Source: Williamsia maris
GTDB lineage: Bacteria > Actinomycetota > Actinomycetes > Mycobacteriales > Mycobacteriaceae
DNA length: 64,000 nucleotides
Assembly (NCBI RefSeq): GCF_024171815.1
Contig: NZ_JAMTCJ010000002.1
Span: 1,341,485-1,405,484, forward strand
Reading direction: 5' to 3'
Positions 1 to 8,733 of the stretch are shown here, one piece after another. The notes beneath the pieces are model-generated. The model saw nothing but the letters and a program-made list of their open reading frames with translations, was not told where the DNA came from and made no database searches. Within the stretch, counting starts at the first letter, position 1. The number at the start of each line of letters is the position of its first letter. The position numbers and the translations under genes were made by a program.

Positions 1-1
1 G

Positions 2-331
2 CGTGCAGCCGTGCCGATCGTCCCGGTGTCCATCGTGGGGTCGGAGGAGATCTACCCGATGCTCAGCGACCTCAAGCCGCTGGCGCGACTGGTCGGTCTG
101 CCCTACATCCCGGTCACGCCGACGTTCCCGGCACTCGGACCGCTCGGCCTGGTCCCGCTGCCGTCGAAGTGGCACATCCACTTCGGCAAGCCGATCGAGA
201 CCAGCCAGTACGACGAGCAGGCCGCCGACGACCCGATGGTCGTCTTCGACCTGACCGACCACGTCCGCGAAGAGATCCAGCAGACACTGTTCCGCATGCT
301 CAGTCGCCGAGGGTCCGTCTACTTCGGCTAG
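2..331 (+). CDS. Lysophospholipid acyltransferase family protein, C-terminal part (partial)
   Basis: The reading frame is open from the window edge to a TAG stop, so only the last 109 residues are seen. The stretch ARAAVPIVPVSIVGSEE near the start is typical of the region after the acyl-acceptor pocket in 1-acylglycerol-3-phosphate acyltransferase (PlsC-like) proteins, and the following segment ends in a basic tail with the FGKPIE-type motif found near the end of this family. The HX4D catalytic motif would lie upstream and is not in view. In mycobacteria a gene of this type (Rv0502, from memory) also sits just before the SerB1-type phosphatase gene, which supports the call. Expected role is membrane or storage lipid acylation at the inner membrane. 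Confidence 0.75.
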   Translation, partial: RAAVPIVPVSIVGSEEIYPMLSDLKPLARLVGLPYIPVTPTFPALGPLGLVPLPSKWHIHFGKPIETSQYDEQAADDPMVVFDLTDHVREEIQQTLFRMLSRRGSVYFG

Positions 332-337
332 TTCGGT

Positions 338-408
338 CCACAAACCACGCCGCTCAGCGTCGTTGGCTGCACTGTGCGGACAACGCTCGTCAGCCGTGTG
401 GGTTGTGG
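338..408. repeat. Imperfect hairpin, left copy flanking the AbiEi/DUF559 gene
   Basis: A 71-bp stretch begins CCACAAACCACGCCGCT and ends AGCCGTGTGGGTTGTGG, so the two ends are imperfectly complementary. It closely resembles a second element at 1270-1339 in its ends and in a GACAnCGCTC core. It overlaps the last codons and stop of the 390-1247 gene. Function unknown; it could be a terminator or the end of a small mobile or non-autonomous element. Confidence 0.5.
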
Positions 409-1247
409 CGGGGTGATCGGTGGCGGTTGGTTCTGACCAACTCCAGGATCACGTGCTCGGACTCGCCCCACCGGTGAACGACGTCGGTATAGGTGAATCG
501 CACGGGAACGTAGCCGCGCCGGATCGCTTCCCGATCACGTCGTCGGTCCTCGGAGAATTTTGCCCGGCCGGTGTGAAACTCTTCGCCGTCGACTTCGACG
601 ATCAGCCGTTCGCCGACCAGAAGATCGACCCAGCCGACACCCGAGATCTGCACCTGGGGTGTGACCGCGATGCGCCGACCACGAAGCCGCAGGCGGACCA
701 TGGTCTCGGTGCCGGATTGCGCGCGTCGGTCGCACTTGTCGAGCAGGCGCCGAGCAGAGGTCGGCGCGTCCGACAAGGTGTCGGCGAGTTCCTGCAACGT
801 CATCAGATGCTGGTTCAGAATCGAGTCGCACACCACGACGAGCCCCTCGTCGTCCAGGCATCGCACTGCGTGCCGGAGCGCCACCGCCACGTCGTCGACC
901 GGCCCGGCCTCGACCTCGTATCCGCCGTGTTGTGAGCAGAACGGGCCCGGGAGTCGGCGGTTCTCGGAGTTCGCACGAACGTGGATGTTCGTGTCGTGTT
1001 CCGGCACCCATACGCCGTGCAGCCGAAGGGCCGACAGACAGCTCAGTACCCCGCCACGCGCGACCGCGGCAGCGACGGAGGGGTCGGCGAATCGCGTTGC
1101 GTACCAGCCCCGGCGGAGACGGATGAGGTCTCCCTTCGTCACCGCCGACCTCACCTGGGCCTGTGTGTGACCCCGATCGATCAGAGCCCGCCGGCTGTAG
1201 ACCCCCGCATCTCTCATCGGGTCAGTCTGCGGTTGCCGGGTGGCCAC
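390..1247 (-). CDS. AbiEi-type winged-helix / DUF559 endonuclease-fold protein
   Basis: A 285-residue protein with two recognisable parts. Residues about 12-65 look like the winged-helix AbiEi_4 antitoxin-type N-terminus (SRRALIDRGHTQAQVRSA followed by RLRRGWY). Residues about 200-275 (GVGWVDLLVGERLIVEVDG, then RRDREAIRRGYVPVRFTYTDV) match the DUF559 / Vsr-like PD-(D/E)XK fold, with the VDLL Asp and the VEVDG acidic pair in the right order. Proteins of this architecture are common, often multi-copy, in Gordonia, Rhodococcus and Mycobacterium; they are labelled type IV antitoxin but usually have no AbiEii toxin beside them, and none is seen here. The start is GTG at 1247; ATG at 1217 is an alternative that loses ten residues. 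Related hairpins lie on both sides. The real function is unknown. Confidence 0.7.
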   Translation of the reverse strand: MATRQPQTDPMRDAGVYSRRALIDRGHTQAQVRSAVTKGDLIRLRRGWYATRFADPSVAAAVARGGVLSCLSALRLHGVWVPEHDTNIHVRANSENRRLPGPFCSQHGGYEVEAGPVDDVAVALRHAVRCLDDEGLVVVCDSILNQHLMTLQELADTLSDAPTSARRLLDKCDRRAQSGTETMVRLRLRGRRIAVTPQVQISGVGWVDLLVGERLIVEVDGEEFHTGRAKFSEDRRRDREAIRRGYVPVRFTYTDVVHRWGESEHVILELVRTNRHRSPRHNPHG

Positions 1248-1269
1248 ATCCCGTCAGATGTGGAGTCAT

Positions 1270-1339
1270 CCACAACCCACGTCGCTGCGCCGCTATCTGT
1301 GCATGACGCAGCCGACAGCGCTCAGCGACGTGGGTTGTG
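1270..1339. repeat. Perfect 17-bp inverted repeat (hairpin), right copy flanking the AbiEi/DUF559 gene
   Basis: CACAACCCACGTCGCTG at 1271-1287 is exactly complementary to CAGCGACGTGGGTTGTG at 1323-1339, with a 35-nt loop. It lies between the start of the AbiEi/DUF559 gene (1247) and the end of the phosphatase gene (1352), both on the minus strand, so it could end transcription of the latter. The related sequence at 338-408 suggests instead, or as well, that both are copies of one repeated element. Confidence 0.65.
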
Positions 1340-1351
1340 TACCGCGCGAAG

Positions 1352-2491
1352 TCAGTCGCGGAACTTGCGGACCGCGGCGACCGCGCCGCCACCGGCGGCA
1401 CCGAGCAGGACCGCGGTGGGCAGACCGATCTTCGCGGCCTTGCGGGCGGTGCGGTAGTCGCGGATCTCCCAGCCACGCACCCTGGCGACATCGCGTAGGT
1501 CGGCATCGGGGTTGATCGCCACGGCGGTACCGCACAGCGACAGCATCGGGACATCGTTGTGGGAATCGGAGTACGCCGTACATCGCTTGAGGTTCAGCCC
1601 CTCGCGAATGGCCAACGTGCGCACCGCGTGTGCCTTGCCGAGCCCGTGCAGGATGTCGCCGACGAGGCGGCCGGTGAACTTCCCGTCGACGCTCTCTGCG
1701 ACCGTCCCGAGGGCACCGGTCAGGCCGAGGCGGTCGGCGATGGTCTGCGCGAGTTCGACCGGCGTCGCGGTGACGAGCCAGACCTGCTGGCCGGCGTCGA
1801 GGTGCATCTGCGCGAGGGTGCGCGTACCCGGCCAGATCTTGTCGGCGATGGTCTCGTCGAAGATCTCCTCGCCGAGCCGGACGAGTTCCTCGGTGGAGCG
1901 ACCGGCGATGAACGACAGCGCCTTCTCCCGACCCGAGGCGACGTCGTCGGCGTTCTCCCGTCCGGTCACGCGGAACTTGGCCTGCGCCCAGATGAACTCG
2001 GCCATGTCGCGGTAGGAGAAATAGTCGCGGGCGGCGAGGCCGCGGGCGAAATGCACGATCGACGCGCCCTGGACCAGCGTGTTGTCGACGTCGAAGAATG
2101 CGGCCGCGGTCAGGTCCGGCGGGACGTCGGTGGGGGCGCCGGGTTCGTCGTGCTCGCCGTCGTCGAGGCGGGTGCGTTCCTGCAGCGTCGCGTAGGCGGC
2201 CTGGGCGCTGGCCTCACCGGCCAGGGAGTGGCGGAGTTCGGCGGCGGACTGACGGAACCGGCCGACCCGACCCGATCCGGTGGAGCGACCCGCTCGCGAG
2301 GTGATCCAGTTGCTGACGGTCCCGCCGGCGTCACGCTCGTCCGACGGATCGGAGCTCGTGTCGGGGTCGGGTCCGGCCAGGACCTCCTCGGAATCGGCGA
2401 CACCACCGCTCTGTGCGGTGCCCGGGTCGACGGCGTCGTCGGTGTCGCCGTGCTCCGGGTTCGGGCCGGTCTCGCCGGGCGTATCGGTCAC
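1352..2491 (-). CDS. HAD-IB family phosphatase (SerB1-like), membrane-anchored
   Basis: A 379-residue HAD-superfamily hydrolase. After about 150 residues of acidic, probably disordered sequence comes HAD motif I ([11 protein letters not shown], with the nucleophilic Asp), motif II (VTATP), a conserved Lys (GLGKAHAV) and motif IV ([12 protein letters not shown]). This set is that of the HAD-IB subfamily, which contains phosphoserine phosphatase SerB and the acyltransferase-linked HAD domains. A hydrophobic C-terminal helix ([19 protein letters not shown]) suggests a membrane tether. The GTG start at 2491 is chosen because AGGAGG lies about 10 bases upstream; longer starts lack a site. In mycobacteria the ortholog is SerB1 beside an acyltransferase gene, so the substrate may be a phospholipid or glycerophosphate rather than phosphoserine; that is inference. 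Confidence 0.8.
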   Translation of the reverse strand: MTDTPGETGPNPEHGDTDDAVDPGTAQSGGVADSEEVLAGPDPDTSSDPSDERDAGGTVSNWITSRAGRSTGSGRVGRFRQSAAELRHSLAGEASAQAAYATLQERTRLDDGEHDEPGAPTDVPPDLTAAAFFDVDNTLVQGASIVHFARGLAARDYFSYRDMAEFIWAQAKFRVTGRENADDVASGREKALSFIAGRSTEELVRLGEEIFDETIADKIWPGTRTLAQMHLDAGQQVWLVTATPVELAQTIADRLGLTGALGTVAESVDGKFTGRLVGDILHGLGKAHAVRTLAIREGLNLKRCTAYSDSHNDVPMLSLCGTAVAINPDADLRDVARVRGWEIRDYRTARKAAKIGLPTAVLLGAAGGGAVAAVRKFRD

Positions 2492-2588
2492 CCCATCGCC
2501 TCCTGCTCGCTCACGGCCCCAGCGTAGTCGCACGGCCAGGGCGCACCGGAGAAAAGGTGGTGTGCGGCGCGGGTGCACAATCGAATCC

Positions 2589-2849
2589 GTGGTCGTCACC
2601 CTGCTCACCCGTGCCGGATGCCCTGCGTGCGCTCGCGCGCTCGACGAGTTGCGCGGGGTGTGCGCCGGGTACGACGCGTCCCTGACCGTCGTCGACGTCG
2701 ACGAGGCCGCGGCGCACGACCCGGAGCTGCGTGCCGAGTTCGGCGACCGGCTGCCGGTGGTCCTGCTCGACGACCGCGAGCACAGCTACGGCGAGGTCGA
2801 CCTGCCGCGGCTGCACCGCGATATGACGGCCGCCACAGAGGAGGCGTGA
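2589..2849 (+). CDS. Glutaredoxin-like (DUF836) thiol-disulfide protein
   Basis: An 86-residue single-domain protein beginning [19 protein letters not shown]. The CPAC pair at about residues 11-14 sits at the N-terminal end of the first helix as in glutaredoxins, and PVVLLDD near residue 60 supplies the cis-proline loop. This matches the DUF836 glutaredoxin-like family (Rv0508 in M. tuberculosis, also directly upstream of hemA, from memory). The GTG start at 2589 is taken because the fold begins at once after it. It is divergent from the phosphatase gene and separated from rex by the Rex operator, so it is probably transcribed apart from the heme operon. Its redox partner is unknown. Confidence 0.75.
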   Translation: MVVTLLTRAGCPACARALDELRGVCAGYDASLTVVDVDEAAAHDPELRAEFGDRLPVVLLDDREHSYGEVDLPRLHRDMTAATEEA

Positions 2850-2854
2850 CCCTT

Positions 2855-2872
2855 TTGTGAACGCATTCACAA
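2855..2872. promoter_or_regulatory. Rex operator (ROP) upstream of rex-hemA
   Basis: The 18-base site TTGTGAACGCATTCACAA has perfect 7-base arms (TTGTGAA / TTCACAA) around a 4-base centre. It agrees with the published Rex operator of Streptomyces coelicolor and relatives (TTGTGAANNNNTTCACAA) at every fixed position. It overlaps the -35 element of the predicted rex-hem promoter, so bound Rex would block RNA polymerase. Confidence 0.9.
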
Positions 2873-2882
2873 GCGGTATACG
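2855..2882 (+). promoter_or_regulatory. Predicted promoter of the rex-hem operon
   Basis: A -35-like TTGTGA (2855-2860) and a -10-like TATACG (2877-2882) are separated by 16 bases, about 65 bases before the rex start. The -35 element lies inside the Rex operator. This is a sequence match only. Confidence 0.5.
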
Positions 2883-2946
2883 CTCGATTCGGTTATCCGC
2901 GCCGCCAACGACGACGGGCGCGGACACGATGAGTCGGAGCCAGTAG

Positions 2947-3681
2947 ATGCCCAGATCACCCGAAGAGAACGGAGCGTCCATCCCGGACGCGTCGGTCGCA
3001 CGGTTGGCCACCTACCTGCACGTGCTGCGCTTGTTCAGCGAGCACGGTGTGCTCGTGACCTCCAGCAGCCAGCTCGCCACCGCCGCGGGCGTGAACTCGG
3101 CGATCCTGCGCAAGGACCTCTCCCACGTCGGCGCCAACGGCGTACGCGGCGTCGGCTACGACGTCCGGCGTCTCACCGCCCGCATCGCGCTGGCCCTGCA
3201 CACCGAGGACACCCACAACGTCGCGTTGGCCGGTGCGGGCTTCCTCGGCCGCGCGTTGCTCGCCCACACGGGTCTGGGTCGCGGGTTCACCGTCGTTGCG
3301 ATGTTCGACACTGACCCCGACCTCATCGGTACGACATTTCCCGCGGCCGGTGTTGAACTGACCGTGGCACCGATGACCGATCTCGCCGACGACTGCGCGG
3401 CGAAAGGTGTCGACATCGCCGTCGTGGCGACGTCCGACTCCATCGCGCAGCAGACCTGCGACGCCTTCGTGCGCGCAGGCGTCCGACAGATCCTCAACTT
3501 CACGACGGTGTCGTTGCACACCACCTCCGACGTCTACATCCGTCCGGTGGACCTCGCCCTCGAACTCCAGGTCCTCGCGTTCAACGCGTCCCGCAACGCC
3601 GGCGAGGAACTGACCACGAAACCCGCCGCCGCCGACACGGCTCCCCGTGTGTCGACGGCTCAGAGATCGGTAGCAGTGTGA
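2947..3681 (+). CDS. rex: Redox-sensing transcriptional repressor Rex
   Basis: A 244-residue protein. Residues about 12-80 form the winged-helix DNA-binding domain, with [16 protein letters not shown], then [23 protein letters not shown], which is the Rex recognition helix region. A Rossmann domain follows ([16 protein letters not shown], about residue 98), with the Rex-type MFDTDP loop. Rex binds its operator when NAD+ predominates and releases it when NADH rises. The operator just upstream predicts autoregulation together with control of the downstream heme genes. It overlaps hemA by four bases (GTGA), as in Streptomyces where rex also precedes hemA. The last 25 residues are a poorly conserved tail. 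Confidence 0.92.
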   Translation: MPRSPEENGASIPDASVARLATYLHVLRLFSEHGVLVTSSSQLATAAGVNSAILRKDLSHVGANGVRGVGYDVRRLTARIALALHTEDTHNVALAGAGFLGRALLAHTGLGRGFTVVAMFDTDPDLIGTTFPAAGVELTVAPMTDLADDCAAKGVDIAVVATSDSIAQQTCDAFVRAGVRQILNFTTVSLHTTSDVYIRPVDLALELQVLAFNASRNAGEELTTKPAAADTAPRVSTAQRSVAV

Positions 3682-5039
3682 GTATCTTCCTGTTCGGTGT
3701 GTCCCACCGCAGTGCACCCGTGTCGGTGCTGGAGCGGTTGGCCATCTCCGACGACGCCCGCCCGAAGCTGGTCGACGCTCTGCTGGAGACGCCGCAGATC
3801 TCCGAGGTGATGATCGTCTCCACGTGCAACCGCGTCGAGATCTACGCCGTCGTCGACGCCTTCCACCCCGCCCTCGAGGCGGTGGGCGCGGTCATCGGTG
3901 AGCACTCCGGCATGACCGTCAACCAGATGACCAGCCACGCCTACGTCCGGTACTCCGAGGCCGCGGTCGAGCACCTGTTCACCGTCGCCGCCGGTCTGGA
4001 CTCGATGGTCGTGGGCGAGCAGCAGATCCTCGGCCAGATCCGCGCGGCCTACGCCAGCGCCGACGAGAACTCCTCGGCCGGACGGGTTCTGCACGAGCTG
4101 GCCCAGCAGGCGCTGCGCGTGGGTAAGCGCGTCCACAGCGAGACCGGCATCGACCGCGCCGGGGCGTCGGTGGTGTCGGTGGCCCTCGAGCGCGCCAAGA
4201 CACTGCTGGGCACCCGCGGCGAGCCCGGCACGATCGACTCGGCCGTGGTGCTCGGCGCCGGCGCAATGGGTGGCCTCGCGGCCGCGCATCTGGCCCGCGA
4301 CGGCGTCACCGAGCTGCGCGTCGTCAACCGCACCACCGAGAAGGCCGAGCACCTCGCGGCCAACGTCGCCAAGAACCACGGCGTCCGCGCCTCCGCGGTC
4401 CCGATGTCCGGGCTCGCCGGTGCGCTGGCCGACGCCGACGTCCTGGTGAGCTGTACCGGCACGGTCGGCTCGTTGGTGACCGTCGGTGAGGTGCACTCCG
4501 CCCTCGCCGCCCGCACCCAGTCGACCCCGCTGGTCATCTGCGACCTCGGACTGCCCCGCAACGTCGATCCGGCCGCCGCGCGACTGCCCGGCGTGCACAT
4601 CGTCGACATCGAGGGACTGCGCGGCGACGGCGCGACCCAGGCTGCTGCGGCCGACACCGCCGCCGCCCGCGACATCGTCGCCGGCGAGCTCGCCGACTAC
4701 CTGACCCATCAGCGACAGGCCGAGGTCACCCCCACCGTGACCGCCCTGCGACAGCGCGCGGCCGAGATGGTCGAGGCCGAGATCATGCGCCTGGAGACCA
4801 AGCTCCCCGGCCTCGACGACCCGCAGCGCGACGAGGTCGCCAAGGCGGTCCGCCGCGTCGTCGACAAGCTCTTGCACGCACCCACGGTGCGGGTGAAGCA
4901 GCTCGCGTCGACCCCGCAGGGCGACCACTACGCCGAGGCCCTGCGCGAACTCTTCGAACTCACTCCCGGTGCCGCCGAGTCGGTCTCGGCGCCCGAGACC
5001 GGGCTGCCCGGTGAGATGCGCGCACGAGGTGACCGTTGA
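3678..5039 (+). CDS. hemA: Glutamyl-tRNA reductase
   Basis: A 453-residue protein, normal for the family, catalysing NADPH-dependent reduction of glutamyl-tRNA(Glu) to glutamate-1-semialdehyde, the first committed step of the C5 heme pathway. The active-site Cys is C50 in [23 protein letters not shown], the NADPH-binding [16 protein letters not shown] and the C-terminal helical dimerisation region are all present. Its product is used by HemL, encoded at 41887-43248. The GTG start overlaps the rex stop, so translational coupling and Rex control are likely. In other bacteria this enzyme is also the target of heme feedback; that cannot be read here. Confidence 0.97.
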   Translation: MSIFLFGVSHRSAPVSVLERLAISDDARPKLVDALLETPQISEVMIVSTCNRVEIYAVVDAFHPALEAVGAVIGEHSGMTVNQMTSHAYVRYSEAAVEHLFTVAAGLDSMVVGEQQILGQIRAAYASADENSSAGRVLHELAQQALRVGKRVHSETGIDRAGASVVSVALERAKTLLGTRGEPGTIDSAVVLGAGAMGGLAAAHLARDGVTELRVVNRTTEKAEHLAANVAKNHGVRASAVPMSGLAGALADADVLVSCTGTVGSLVTVGEVHSALAARTQSTPLVICDLGLPRNVDPAAARLPGVHIVDIEGLRGDGATQAAAADTAAARDIVAGELADYLTHQRQAEVTPTVTALRQRAAEMVEAEIMRLETKLPGLDDPQRDEVAKAVRRVVDKLLHAPTVRVKQLASTPQGDHYAEALRELFELTPGAAESVSAPETGLPGEMRARGDR

Positions 5040-5962
5040 CGATAAAGATCGGCACCCGCGGTTCACTGCTGGCGAGGACGCAGTCAGGGGTCATCCGCGA
5101 CCAACTGATCGCGGCCGGGCACCCGGCCGAACTCGTCATCGTGAAGACCGCCGGTGACCTGTCGGCGGCGCCGGTGGCCGAGATCGGCATCGGCGTGTTC
5201 ACCACCGCCATCCGCAACGCCCTGCACGCCGGTGAGATCGACGTGGCCGTGCACTCCTACAAGGATCTGCCCACCGCGCCGGACCCCGTGCTGAGGATCG
5301 CCGCCGTCCCGCCCCGCGAGGACTCCCGCGACGCGCTGGTGGCGTCGGGTGGTCGGGTGCTGGGCGAACTGCCTGCGGGTTCGACGGTCGGGACGTCCGC
5401 TCCGCGACGGGTGGCGCAGCTTAACGCACTGGGTCTCGGTTTGGAAATCCGCCCCCTACGAGGCAACCTAGATTCTCGGTTGGGCAAAGTCGCCAGCGGT
5501 GAGCTCGATGCAGTGGTTGTGGCCCGTGCAGGGTTGGTTCGAATCGGTCGTGCCGATGAGGTCACCGAGGCGTTCGATCCGGTTGTGCTGCTACCGGCAC
5601 CCGCACAGGGCGCTCTGGCTGTGGAGTGCCGCTCCGACGATGCCGAACTGGTGAGCATTCTCGCCGAGTTGGACGACGCCCCCACGCGGGCAGCGGTCGA
5701 CGCCGAGCGCGCAGTGTTGGCGGCCCTCGAGGCCGGGTGCACTGCTCCGGTCGGAGCGATCGCCGAGGTGGTGGAGTCGATCGACGACGACGGGCGCATT
5801 TTCACCGAGCTGTCGCTGCGTGCGGCGGTCGCGGCCGAGGACGGATCCGAGGTGATCCGATCGTCGGTGGTGGGCCCCGTGGACAACGCCGTGGCGCTCG
5901 GTCGGGAACTCGCCGCAGAACTACTGGATCGCGGGGCCGCCGAGGTCATGCGCAACCGGTAG
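5036..5962 (+). CDS. hemC: Hydroxymethylbilane synthase (porphobilinogen deaminase)
   Basis: A 308-residue enzyme that polymerises four porphobilinogens into hydroxymethylbilane. The N-terminal [12 protein letters not shown], the VHSYKDLPT lysine segment and the dipyrromethane cofactor Cys at about residue 235 ([11 protein letters not shown]) are present. The start is TTG at 5036, overlapping the hemA stop (TTGA); no better start lies close, and the protein begins in the usual place relative to the family. Codon choice changes part-way: about 5419-5760 is richer in A/T third positions (CTA, CTT, TTG, GAA, GAT) than the rest of the operon. Confidence 0.96.
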   Translation: MTIKIGTRGSLLARTQSGVIRDQLIAAGHPAELVIVKTAGDLSAAPVAEIGIGVFTTAIRNALHAGEIDVAVHSYKDLPTAPDPVLRIAAVPPREDSRDALVASGGRVLGELPAGSTVGTSAPRRVAQLNALGLGLEIRPLRGNLDSRLGKVASGELDAVVVARAGLVRIGRADEVTEAFDPVVLLPAPAQGALAVECRSDDAELVSILAELDDAPTRAAVDAERAVLAALEAGCTAPVGAIAEVVESIDDDGRIFTELSLRAAVAAEDGSEVIRSSVVGPVDNAVALGRELAAELLDRGAAEVMRNR

Positions 5963-6007
5963 CCACACCGACAGACCCCTCAAACGGGTCGCAGAAAGCG
6001 CAAACGT

Positions 6008-7666
6008 ATGAGCCGCATGAAGAAGGCACATCCGGGTCGGATCCTGTTCGTGGGGTCGGGCCCAGGAGATCCGGCGCTGCTGACGGTACGCGCCCGAGAT
6101 GCCATCGAGAACGCCGGCACGGTGTTCGTCGATCCCGATGTCCCGGCCGGTGTGATCGCCCTGATCGGCGCCAACGTGGCCCCGGAACCGACCGCACCCG
6201 CCGCCCCGGTTGCCGTCGACGACACCGCTGACACCACCTCACCCACCGGACCCGTCGCGGTCGAGAACGACTCGATCGTGGACCCCGAGGAGACCGGTGC
6301 GCGGGTTCGCCCGGCGCTCGGTGATCCGACCGAGGTGGCCAAGACCCTCATCGCCGTGGCCAAGGGCGGCGACGACGTCGTCCGCGTGGTCGCAGGCGAT
6401 CCGCTGACCACCGACTCGGTCCTGGCCGAGGTCAACGCCGTCGCGCGGACCTCGATCGGCTTCGAGGTCATCCCCGGGCTCCCCGCCGCCGCGGCGGTCC
6501 CCAGCTACGCGGGCATGCCGCTCGGCTCGGGTCACACCGAGGCCGACGTCCGCGGCGAGGTGGACTGGGCCGCTCTGGCCGCAGCCCCCGGACCGCTGGT
6601 CCTGCACGCGACGGCCGGTCATCTCGCCGAGACCGCGAGCGCGCTGACCGAGAACGGTGTCGCCGCCCAGACCCCGGTCGCGGTGACGGTCAACGGCACC
6701 ACCTGCCAGCAGCGCACCATCGAGGCGACGCTGGCCACCCTGAACGACAAGGGTGCAGGCCTGCAGGGTCCGCTCATCGTCACCATCGGCAAGGTCGTCA
6801 CCCAGCGTGCCCGCCTGAGCTGGTGGGAGTCGCGCGCGCTGTACGGCTGGACCGTGCTGGTGCCGCGCACCAAGGACCAGGCCGGCGACATGAGCGACCG
6901 GCTCGTCGTCCACGGCGCCATGCCGATGGAGGTCCCCACGATCGCGGTGGAGCCGCCGCGCAGCCCGGCGCAGATGGAACGCGCCGTCAAGGGACTCGTC
7001 GACGGCCGCTACCAGTGGGTCGTGTTCACCTCCACCAACGCGGTGCGTGCGGTGTGGGAGAAGTTCGCCGAGTTCGGTTTGGACGCACGCGCTTTCAGCG
7101 GCGTCAAGATCGCCTGTGTCGGCGAGGCGACCGCGGCCAAGGTGCGCACCTTCGGCATCAACCCGGAGCTGATCCCGAGTGGCGAGCAGTCGTCACTGGG
7201 TCTGCTCGACGACTTCCCGCCGTACGACGACGTCTTCGACCCGGTCAACCGGATCCTGTTGCCGCGCGCGGACATCGCGACCGAGACGCTGTCGGAGGGC
7301 CTGCGCGAGCGGGGCTGGGAGATCGACGACGTCACCGCGTACCGCACGGTGCGCGCGGCGCCGCCGCCGGCCACGACCCGCGAGATGATCAAGACCGGTG
7401 GGTTCGACGCGGTCTGCTTCACCTCGAGCTCCACGGTGCGCAACCTGGTCGGTATCGCCGGGAAGCCGCACGCGCGCACCATCGTCGCGTGCATCGGACC
7501 CAAGACGGCCGAGACCGCCATCGAGTTCGGGCTGCGCGTCGATGTCCAGCCGGAGACCGCATCGGTTCCCGACCTGGTCGAGGCCCTGGCCGAGCACGCC
7601 ACCCGACTGCGCGCCGAAGGGGCACTGCCTCCTCCGCGCAAGAAGGCCCGTCGCTCGCGGTCCTGA
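6008..7666 (+). CDS. hemD: Fused uroporphyrinogen-III C-methyltransferase-like / uroporphyrinogen-III synthase
   Basis: A 552-residue two-domain protein. Residues about 10-270 have the tetrapyrrole methylase fold ([21 protein letters not shown]), and residues about 280-540 are uroporphyrinogen-III synthase ([49 protein letters not shown]). The methylase half is unusual: the usual GGDPFVFGRG motif reads [11 protein letters not shown], and an Ala/Pro/acidic linker of about 45 residues interrupts it after residue 55. The mycobacterial HemD (Rv0511) has the same layout, so the synthase half is surely functional while methyltransferase activity is doubtful. It follows hemC after 45 bases and is presumably co-transcribed. 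Confidence 0.92.
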   Translation: MSRMKKAHPGRILFVGSGPGDPALLTVRARDAIENAGTVFVDPDVPAGVIALIGANVAPEPTAPAAPVAVDDTADTTSPTGPVAVENDSIVDPEETGARVRPALGDPTEVAKTLIAVAKGGDDVVRVVAGDPLTTDSVLAEVNAVARTSIGFEVIPGLPAAAAVPSYAGMPLGSGHTEADVRGEVDWAALAAAPGPLVLHATAGHLAETASALTENGVAAQTPVAVTVNGTTCQQRTIEATLATLNDKGAGLQGPLIVTIGKVVTQRARLSWWESRALYGWTVLVPRTKDQAGDMSDRLVVHGAMPMEVPTIAVEPPRSPAQMERAVKGLVDGRYQWVVFTSTNAVRAVWEKFAEFGLDARAFSGVKIACVGEATAAKVRTFGINPELIPSGEQSSLGLLDDFPPYDDVFDPVNRILLPRADIATETLSEGLRERGWEIDDVTAYRTVRAAPPPATTREMIKTGGFDAVCFTSSSTVRNLVGIAGKPHARTIVACIGPKTAETAIEFGLRVDVQPETASVPDLVEALAEHATRLRAEGALPPPRKKARRSRS

Positions 7667-7697
7667 CGGGTCGCCGAGTGAGGATCGAGCGCAGCGA

Positions 7698-7718
7698 GGC
7701 CCGGAGCGAGCGCGGGCC
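7698..7718. repeat. Short intergenic inverted repeat between hemD and hemB
   Basis: GGCCCG and CGGGCC form a 6-base stem with a 9-base loop (GAGCGAGCG). The surrounding 7677-7718 is built of GAGCG-like steps. It may be a small RNA-processing hairpin or a short dispersed repeat. Confidence 0.35.
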
Positions 7719-7740
7719 CGGCAGTCATAGGCTGTTCGGT

Positions 7741-8724
7741 ATGACCGAACGTCCCTACATCCGACCCCGTCGTCTGCGCACCACCCCGGCGATGCGTCGC
7801 CTGGTGGCGCAGACGTCGTTGGAGCCGCGGCATCTCGTGCTGCCGGTGTTCGTCGCCGACGGCCTGTCCGAGCCCAACCCGATCGCGTCGATGCCGGGCG
7901 TCGTCCAGCACACCATCGACTCGGTGCGCAGGGCCGCGGCCGAGGCGGTCGAGGCCGGCGTCGGTGGGCTGATGCTCTTCGGTGTCCCGGCCGCCGGCGA
8001 CAAGGACGCGACGGGCTCGGGTGCCGACGATCCCGACGGCATCCTCAACCGTGCGTTGTCCGCGCTGCGGTCGGACCTCGGTGACTCGACGGTGCTGATG
8101 GCCGACACCTGCCTCGACGAGTTCACCGACCACGGTCACTGCGGCGTCCTCGACGACTCGGGTCGCGTCGACAACGACGCCACTCTCGATCGCTACGTGT
8201 CCATGGCGCTCGCGCAGGTCGAGGCGGGTGCGCACCTGCTGGGCCCGAGCGGGATGATGGACGGCCAGGTGGGCGCGATCCGTACCGCGCTCGACGATGC
8301 CGGCCACACCGACGCCGGCATCCTGGCCTACACCGCGAAGTACTCGTCGGCGTTCTACGGACCGTTCCGTGAGGCGGTGGGCAGCAGCCTGCAGGGTGAT
8401 CGACGCACCTACCAGCAGGATCCGGCGAACCGCGACGAGGCCATCCGCGAGCTCGAACTCGACCTCGCCGAGGGTGCCGACATCGTCATGGTCAAACCGG
8501 CGATGAGCTACCTCGACATCGTCCGCGATGTCGCCGAGGCGGTGGTCGTGCCGGTCGCGGCCTACCAGATCTCCGGCGAGTACTCGATGATCACCGCGGC
8601 CGCCGAGCGCGGCTGGATCGACCGGGACGCCGCCATCCTCGAGTCGCTGACCTCGATCCGTCGGGCCGGCGCCGACATCGTGCTGACCTACTGGGCAACC
8701 GAGGTCGCCGCCAGGCTCCACTAG
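7741..8724 (+). CDS. hemB: Delta-aminolevulinic acid dehydratase (porphobilinogen synthase)
   Basis: A 327-residue enzyme condensing two 5-aminolevulinates to porphobilinogen. The two Schiff-base lysines are about K200 ([15 protein letters not shown]) and about K252 ([11 protein letters not shown]). The metal-loop segment reads [14 protein letters not shown]; the middle Cys of the zinc type (CLCEYTSHGHCG) is Asp here, which suggests the magnesium- or potassium-responsive class. ATG at 7741 opens the conserved [18 protein letters not shown] start. Although hemC precedes it in the operon, HemB acts before HemC in the pathway. Confidence 0.97.
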   Translation: MTERPYIRPRRLRTTPAMRRLVAQTSLEPRHLVLPVFVADGLSEPNPIASMPGVVQHTIDSVRRAAAEAVEAGVGGLMLFGVPAAGDKDATGSGADDPDGILNRALSALRSDLGDSTVLMADTCLDEFTDHGHCGVLDDSGRVDNDATLDRYVSMALAQVEAGAHLLGPSGMMDGQVGAIRTALDDAGHTDAGILAYTAKYSSAFYGPFREAVGSSLQGDRRTYQQDPANRDEAIRELELDLAEGADIVMVKPAMSYLDIVRDVAEAVVVPVAAYQISGEYSMITAAAERGWIDRDAAILESLTSIRRAGADIVLTYWATEVAARLH

Positions 8725-8733
8725 TCTGGGGCC

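Noticed and set aside
2098..2304. Open frames opposite the SerB1-like gene
   Set aside because: Arg/Gly-rich translations without family features; they are products of high-GC antisense frames.
5536..5545. GGTTCGAATC, a tRNA T-arm-like sequence
   Set aside because: It lies inside the hemC frame, and no acceptor stem, anticodon arm or D-arm can be folded around it.
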